DNA of 17,293 bases from Dehalococcoidia bacterium (GTDB lineage: Bacteria > Chloroflexota > Dehalococcoidia > Dehalococcoidales > BS750m-G39), in NCBI GenBank assembly GCA_030640325.1, contig DAOWJM010000030.1, positions 1 to 17,293 on the forward strand. The letters are read 5' to 3'. The position numbers and the translations under genes are program-made. This document shows positions 13,909 through 17,293 of this stretch, piece by piece. Within the stretch, counting starts at the first letter, position 1, and every line of letters begins with the position of its first letter. A model generated the notes under the pieces. That model made no database searches. It was not told where the DNA came from and saw only the letters and a list, made by a program, of their open reading frames with translations.

Positions 13909-15196
13909 CTTCACCCCCTTTACTAACACGCGGTTTTAACAGCGACGCCAATATAATACCTAAAATACCAACCGCAACGCAAACCAGGAAAGCTATCTGG
14001 TAACTATCAGTTACATCGCATATGTGACCAGCTATAAAGGGACCGATAGCGCCCCCAATGTTACCAAAAAAGAGAGAAATACCGAAAATTACACCGTGCG
14101 AACTGAGCCCAAATCGTTCCGCTATTATGGGTGAAAACAATGCCGATATACCTCCGTAAGCAAAACCGAAGATAGCAGCAAACAGGAAAATCGCCCATAC
14201 TTCCTGGGTTACTGTCAGCCAAAGAAAATCGACTGCCAAAAGAATAAAACAAACAATCATTGCCCATTTACCCCCAGCTCTATCAGCGAAAGCACCCATT
14301 GCCGGCCTGCCAATGATACTGACTCCACCAATAACTGCTAAAGTACTGGCTGCAACTACCTCTGAAGCTCCAAGCTTCCCCGCATGGGAAGCAATATGAA
14401 CCATCACCGTATAGAGAGAGAAGGCAAAGCAGAAGTTCAACATACAAATTATCCAAAATTGCATGGTGCGAATTGCCTGTTTAAGAGAAAACCCGCCAGA
14501 ATTCAGATTTGCTTTCTGTTCTTCCAGCTGAGCCCCACCGTATGGCAACTGCCCTACCTGCTCCGGGTCGCGTTTTATAAACTGCGCTGCCGAGATAATA
14601 AATACTAAAGCTATCCCGCCTACTATAATATAGGCAGTGTGCCAGCCATAGGTAGAAATAAGCCTGCTAGCCAGCGGGGGTACAATAATAGTACCTATAC
14701 CTATGCCAGTTAAAACAATACCCGTCATCGTCCCCCTTCGCTTGACAAACCACCTCGCCACTGTAGATTGCAAGGGGAGAAGGGCACCACTCATGCCTAC
14801 AGCCACCATCACCCCGTAGAAGAGATATAGCTGCCAAACAGCACTAATCTGCGACATCAGCAAATAACCCAATCCCAGAAACAAGCCGCAGACTGACAAA
14901 ACAATCCTGGGACCAAACCTATCAGTTAGCCTTCCCACGATAATAGTAATCAAACCAGTTAGCAGGGCACATACCGAGAAGGCGCCTGAGGTCATTGCCC
15001 TCGACCAGCCAAACTCGGTTAACACTGGCTCAAAGAAGACGCCAAAGGTGTAGTATGTACCCCAAATTATTACCATGATAAACCAAGCAACAGGGACCAC
15101 AAACCAGCCATAGAAGAACCTCGGCTTCTCGCCGGCACTTAAATTAAGAACTTCCCGCTCAGGCAAAACAAACTCCCTACTAGATGTTTTTGGCAC
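13886..15196 (-). CDS. MFS transporter, OFA/monocarboxylate-porter type
   Basis: A 436-residue inner-membrane carrier with about 12 hydrophobic helices in two halves joined by a cytoplasmic loop near residues 205-235. Features of the oxalate:formate antiporter/MCT-like MFS group are visible: FYGWFVVPVAWFIM at the first helix, YTFGVFFEPVLTEFGWSRAMTS, GRLTDRFGPRIVL (the loop 2-3 motif), VARWFVKRRGTMTGIVLTGIGIG and YGWHTAYII. Substrates in this group are small carboxylates such as oxalate, formate or lactate; the sequence does not say which. The GTG at 15196 has no ribosome site. A TTG ten codons on (15166) with AGGGAG six bases ahead is a real alternative. A TTGACA sits at plus 15221-15226 without a matching -10. 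It follows uvrA by 68 bases and overlaps the HD-hydrolase gene. Confidence 0.88.
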   Translation of the reverse strand: MPKTSSREFVLPEREVLNLSAGEKPRFFYGWFVVPVAWFIMVIIWGTYYTFGVFFEPVLTEFGWSRAMTSGAFSVCALLTGLITIIVGRLTDRFGPRIVLSVCGLFLGLGYLLMSQISAVWQLYLFYGVMVAVGMSGALLPLQSTVARWFVKRRGTMTGIVLTGIGIGTIIVPPLASRLISTYGWHTAYIIVGGIALVFIISAAQFIKRDPEQVGQLPYGGAQLEEQKANLNSGGFSLKQAIRTMQFWIICMLNFCFAFSLYTVMVHIASHAGKLGASEVVAASTLAVIGGVSIIGRPAMGAFADRAGGKWAMIVCFILLAVDFLWLTVTQEVWAIFLFAAIFGFAYGGISALFSPIIAERFGLSSHGVIFGISLFFGNIGGAIGPFIAGHICDVTDSYQIAFLVCVAVGILGIILASLLKPRVSKGGEGDSRRST

Positions 15197-15264
15197 AAAA
15201 AAGACTAGCTATGTATCCCTTGTCAAATAACATTGAAATAGAAAGGTATTAGCCCAGCCAATAG

Positions 15265-17293
15265 TCAACTGGTCAATGCATACTCAATATCTTTACCCAA
15301 TACCCGACCCAAATACTGACCAGTGGCTGAAGATTTCTCCTGAGCTATCTCCTCAGGTGTGCCTGTGGCTACAACATAGCCACCCCGGTCACCGGCTCCC
15401 GGTCCGAGGTCAATGATATGGTCGGCATTCTTAATCACATCCAGGTGATGCTCAATGACCACCACCGTATTACCAGCATCAACCAGACGCTGCAGCACCC
15501 GTAATAGAGCTGCCACATCCTCAAAGGAGAGACCAGTGGTTGGTTCATCAAGGATATAAAGTGTCCTTCCGGTAGACCGACGCGATAGCTCAGTAGATAG
15601 TTTCACCCGCTGCGCCTCACCGCCAGAGAGAGTAGGTGCTGGCTGACCGAGACGAATATAGCCCAACCCCACATCCCGCAATGTCTCCAGCTTACCCCTC
15701 ACCTTAGGAAAATGTTCAAAGAAGGATAGGGCTTGCTCCACAGTCATATCCAATACCTCAGCGATGTTCTTGCTCTTAAACCTAATCTCCAGAGCCTCAC
15801 GGTTATAACGCTTCCCCTTGCACACCTCACAGGCAACGGTCACATCGGGCAAGAACTGCATCTCAATCTGAATAAACCCCTCCCCCCGACAGGCTTCACA
15901 GCGTCCACCCTTAACATTAAACGAGAACCGACCCGGAGCATAGCCTCTCATCCGAGCCTCAGGAACAGTGGCAAAAAGCTCACGGATAGGGGTAAAGGTT
16001 CCAGAATAGGTGGCTGGATTACTGCGAGGGGTACGCCCGATAGGAGACTGGTCAATATTGACTACCTTATCAATATGCTCAACCCCGATGATACCATCGC
16101 AGTCGCCCGCTCTTTCCCTCGACCGATAGAAGAGCTGTGCCAGCTTCTTATACAAAATCTGGTCAATAAGGGTGCTCTTACCACTGCCTGAAACCCCGGT
16201 GATACAAACAAACTTGCCCAGAGGAATATGAACATCTATATTCTTGAGGTTATTCTGTCTAGCCCCCTTTATTACTATCTCCTCGCCTGAGCCGGGGCGG
16301 CGCTTATGGGGCAGAGGAATCTGCTTGGCACCACTGAGATACTGACCGGTTATTGATTCCTTGCAACTCATAATATCAGTTAGAGTCCCTGTGGTCACAA
16401 TCCAGCCGCCATGCTCCCCAGCCCCGGGTCCCATATCAATAATGTGGTCAGCCGCCCTCATCATGGCTTCATCATGCTCAACAACCAGTATGGTATTACC
16501 CAGGTCTCTTAGCCGCTTCAAGGTCTCAATCAAACGGAAGTCGTCGGCTGGGTGCAGACCTATTGTCGGTTCATCACAGACATAAAGCACGCCCATGAGT
16601 CCACTGCCAATCTGGGTTGCCAGGCGGATTCGCTGTGCCTCACCAGCAGAAAGGGTAGCCGAGGTACGCTCAAGGGTAAGATAGTCCAGACCTACATCCT
16701 TGAGGAAACCGAGGCGGGCTTGAATCTCCTTGAGGATTTGGTTGGCTATCGTCCGCTCCCGCTCGGTAAGCACAGCCTTCTTACCATCACCACCTATAGC
16801 AGCCGCCCACTCCAATGCCTGAGCAACTGACATTGAGCTAACCTCAACAATATTTTTCCCATCAATGGTCACAGCTAAAGACTCTGGTTTAAGCCGCTTA
16901 CCCTGACAAACGGGGCATATCCTGGATACCATATAACGCTCTATATAAGCGCGGGAGTACTCCGACTCAGTGTCCCGGTATAGTCGCTCCAACCGAGGAA
17001 TTACCCCTTCGTAACCGGTAAAATACTGCCTCACCCGTCCGAAGCGATTACGGTAACTTACTAGCTCCCCCCCTTCCCCATAGAGTATCAGCTTCAGTTG
17101 CAATTCGCTTAAGTCCTTAACCGGCGTATTAAAGGAAAAGTCATAGTGCCTGGCCAAATTATCAAGTTGGTCAAAATACCAGAGCTGTGTTTGGTAAGGA
17201 TGGATTGCCCCTTCAGCGATGGAAAGCTCCTTATTGGGGATGACTAGCTCAGGGTCTATCTCCAGCTTAATCCCCAAGCCAGTGCAGGTAGGA
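15265..17293 (-). CDS. uvrA: Excinuclease ABC subunit A (partial, runs off right edge)
   Basis: Damage-recognition ATPase of nucleotide excision repair, acting as a dimer with UvrB. The visible part covers about the last 676 residues of a protein that is normally about 940. The frame stays open to the edge with PTCTGLG, part of the first zinc module, so the apparent TTG start at 17277 is not the gene start. Seen in order: a CPVCQGKRL cysteine module; the first ATPase half with LSAGEAQRIRLATQ (near 16620-16653) and YVCDEPTIGLHP; then the second ATPase with Walker A GVSGSGKST (near 16169-16203). The zinc module CEACRGEGF...CEVCKGKRYN, the signature LSGGEAQRVKLS and Walker B LYILDEPTTGLS follow. 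The first ATPase signature has alanine where glycine is usual. The Walker A of the first ATPase is outside the window. Confidence 0.96.
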   Translation of the reverse strand, partial: PTCTGLGIKLEIDPELVIPNKELSIAEGAIHPYQTQLWYFDQLDNLARHYDFSFNTPVKDLSELQLKLILYGEGGELVSYRNRFGRVRQYFTGYEGVIPRLERLYRDTESEYSRAYIERYMVSRICPVCQGKRLKPESLAVTIDGKNIVEVSSMSVAQALEWAAAIGGDGKKAVLTERERTIANQILKEIQARLGFLKDVGLDYLTLERTSATLSAGEAQRIRLATQIGSGLMGVLYVCDEPTIGLHPADDFRLIETLKRLRDLGNTILVVEHDEAMMRAADHIIDMGPGAGEHGGWIVTTGTLTDIMSCKESITGQYLSGAKQIPLPHKRRPGSGEEIVIKGARQNNLKNIDVHIPLGKFVCITGVSGSGKSTLIDQILYKKLAQLFYRSRERAGDCDGIIGVEHIDKVVNIDQSPIGRTPRSNPATYSGTFTPIRELFATVPEARMRGYAPGRFSFNVKGGRCEACRGEGFIQIEMQFLPDVTVACEVCKGKRYNREALEIRFKSKNIAEVLDMTVEQALSFFEHFPKVRGKLETLRDVGLGYIRLGQPAPTLSGGEAQRVKLSTELSRRSTGRTLYILDEPTTGLSFEDVAALLRVLQRLVDAGNTVVVIEHHLDVIKNADHIIDLGPGAGDRGGYVVATGTPEEIAQEKSSATGQYLGRVLGKDIEYALTS

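Noticed and set aside
15197..15264. Promoter for the MFS gene based on TTGACA at 15221-15226
   Set aside because: No acceptable -10 hexamer lies 15-19 bases downstream, so it is left as a note only.
15733..16191. 152-codon plus-strand open frame opposite uvrA
   Set aside because: It is the antisense of a well-conserved UvrA region including its zinc module and Walker A; composition and lack of a start site mark it as a shadow.
15265..17277. A complete 670-residue UvrA-like protein starting at the TTG at 17277
   Set aside because: The frame continues to the window edge with the conserved PTCTGLG segment, so it is a truncated view of a normal uvrA rather than a short variant.

Overview
The window reads as an ordinary, gene-dense chromosomal stretch of a bacterium, most likely a member of the Chloroflexota near the Dehalococcoidia. 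That placement is an inference from protein character: the RpoD form with a long insert between regions 1.2 and 2, the DnaG zinc-finger variant, an OFA-type MFS carrier, a small DUF151 bifunctional nuclease and G/C-rich palindromic intergenic repeats. It is not a database result. No phage, plasmid, transposase, CRISPR, tRNA or rRNA signal was seen.

Layout. Positions 1-966 (minus) hold the start of an F-type ATP synthase operon: an AtpZ/AtpI-like gene overlapping atpB, which is cut by the left edge. Positions 1078-1998 (minus) hold a two-gene unit, a DUF151 bifunctional nuclease followed by a small zinc-ribbon protein, with a good promoter and a terminator. Positions 2029-2486 are intergenic and hold palindromic repeats plus the ppsA promoter. 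Positions 2487-9219 (plus) hold ppsA, dgt, dnaG and rpoD. This is a variant of the macromolecular-synthesis operon, with ATGA overlaps at ppsA/dgt and dnaG/rpoD and a palindromic repeat element between dgt and dnaG. Then come ffh (minus, 9226-10554), a divergent intergenic region with a third repeat element, and sbcC/rad50-like (plus, 10785-13355). The right part is minus strand: uvrA (cut by the right edge), an OFA/MCT-type MFS transporter and an overlapping HD-domain hydrolase.

Functionally the window is housekeeping: energy (ATP synthase), the pyruvate/PEP node (PpsA), dNTP pool control (Dgt), primer synthesis (DnaG), primary sigma factor, protein targeting (Ffh), double-strand-break end processing (SbcC) and nucleotide excision repair (UvrA).

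The most interesting signals are non-coding. First, a composite two-hairpin repeat occurs at three intergenic sites; its arms differ between copies in a compensatory way, and one copy carries what looks like a small nested hairpin insertion flanked by a duplicated CTTTAT. Second, promoter-like motifs for the ATP synthase operon, ffh and sbcC all sit so close to the start codon that the mRNAs should be leaderless or nearly so. I found no convincing new multi-gene system.
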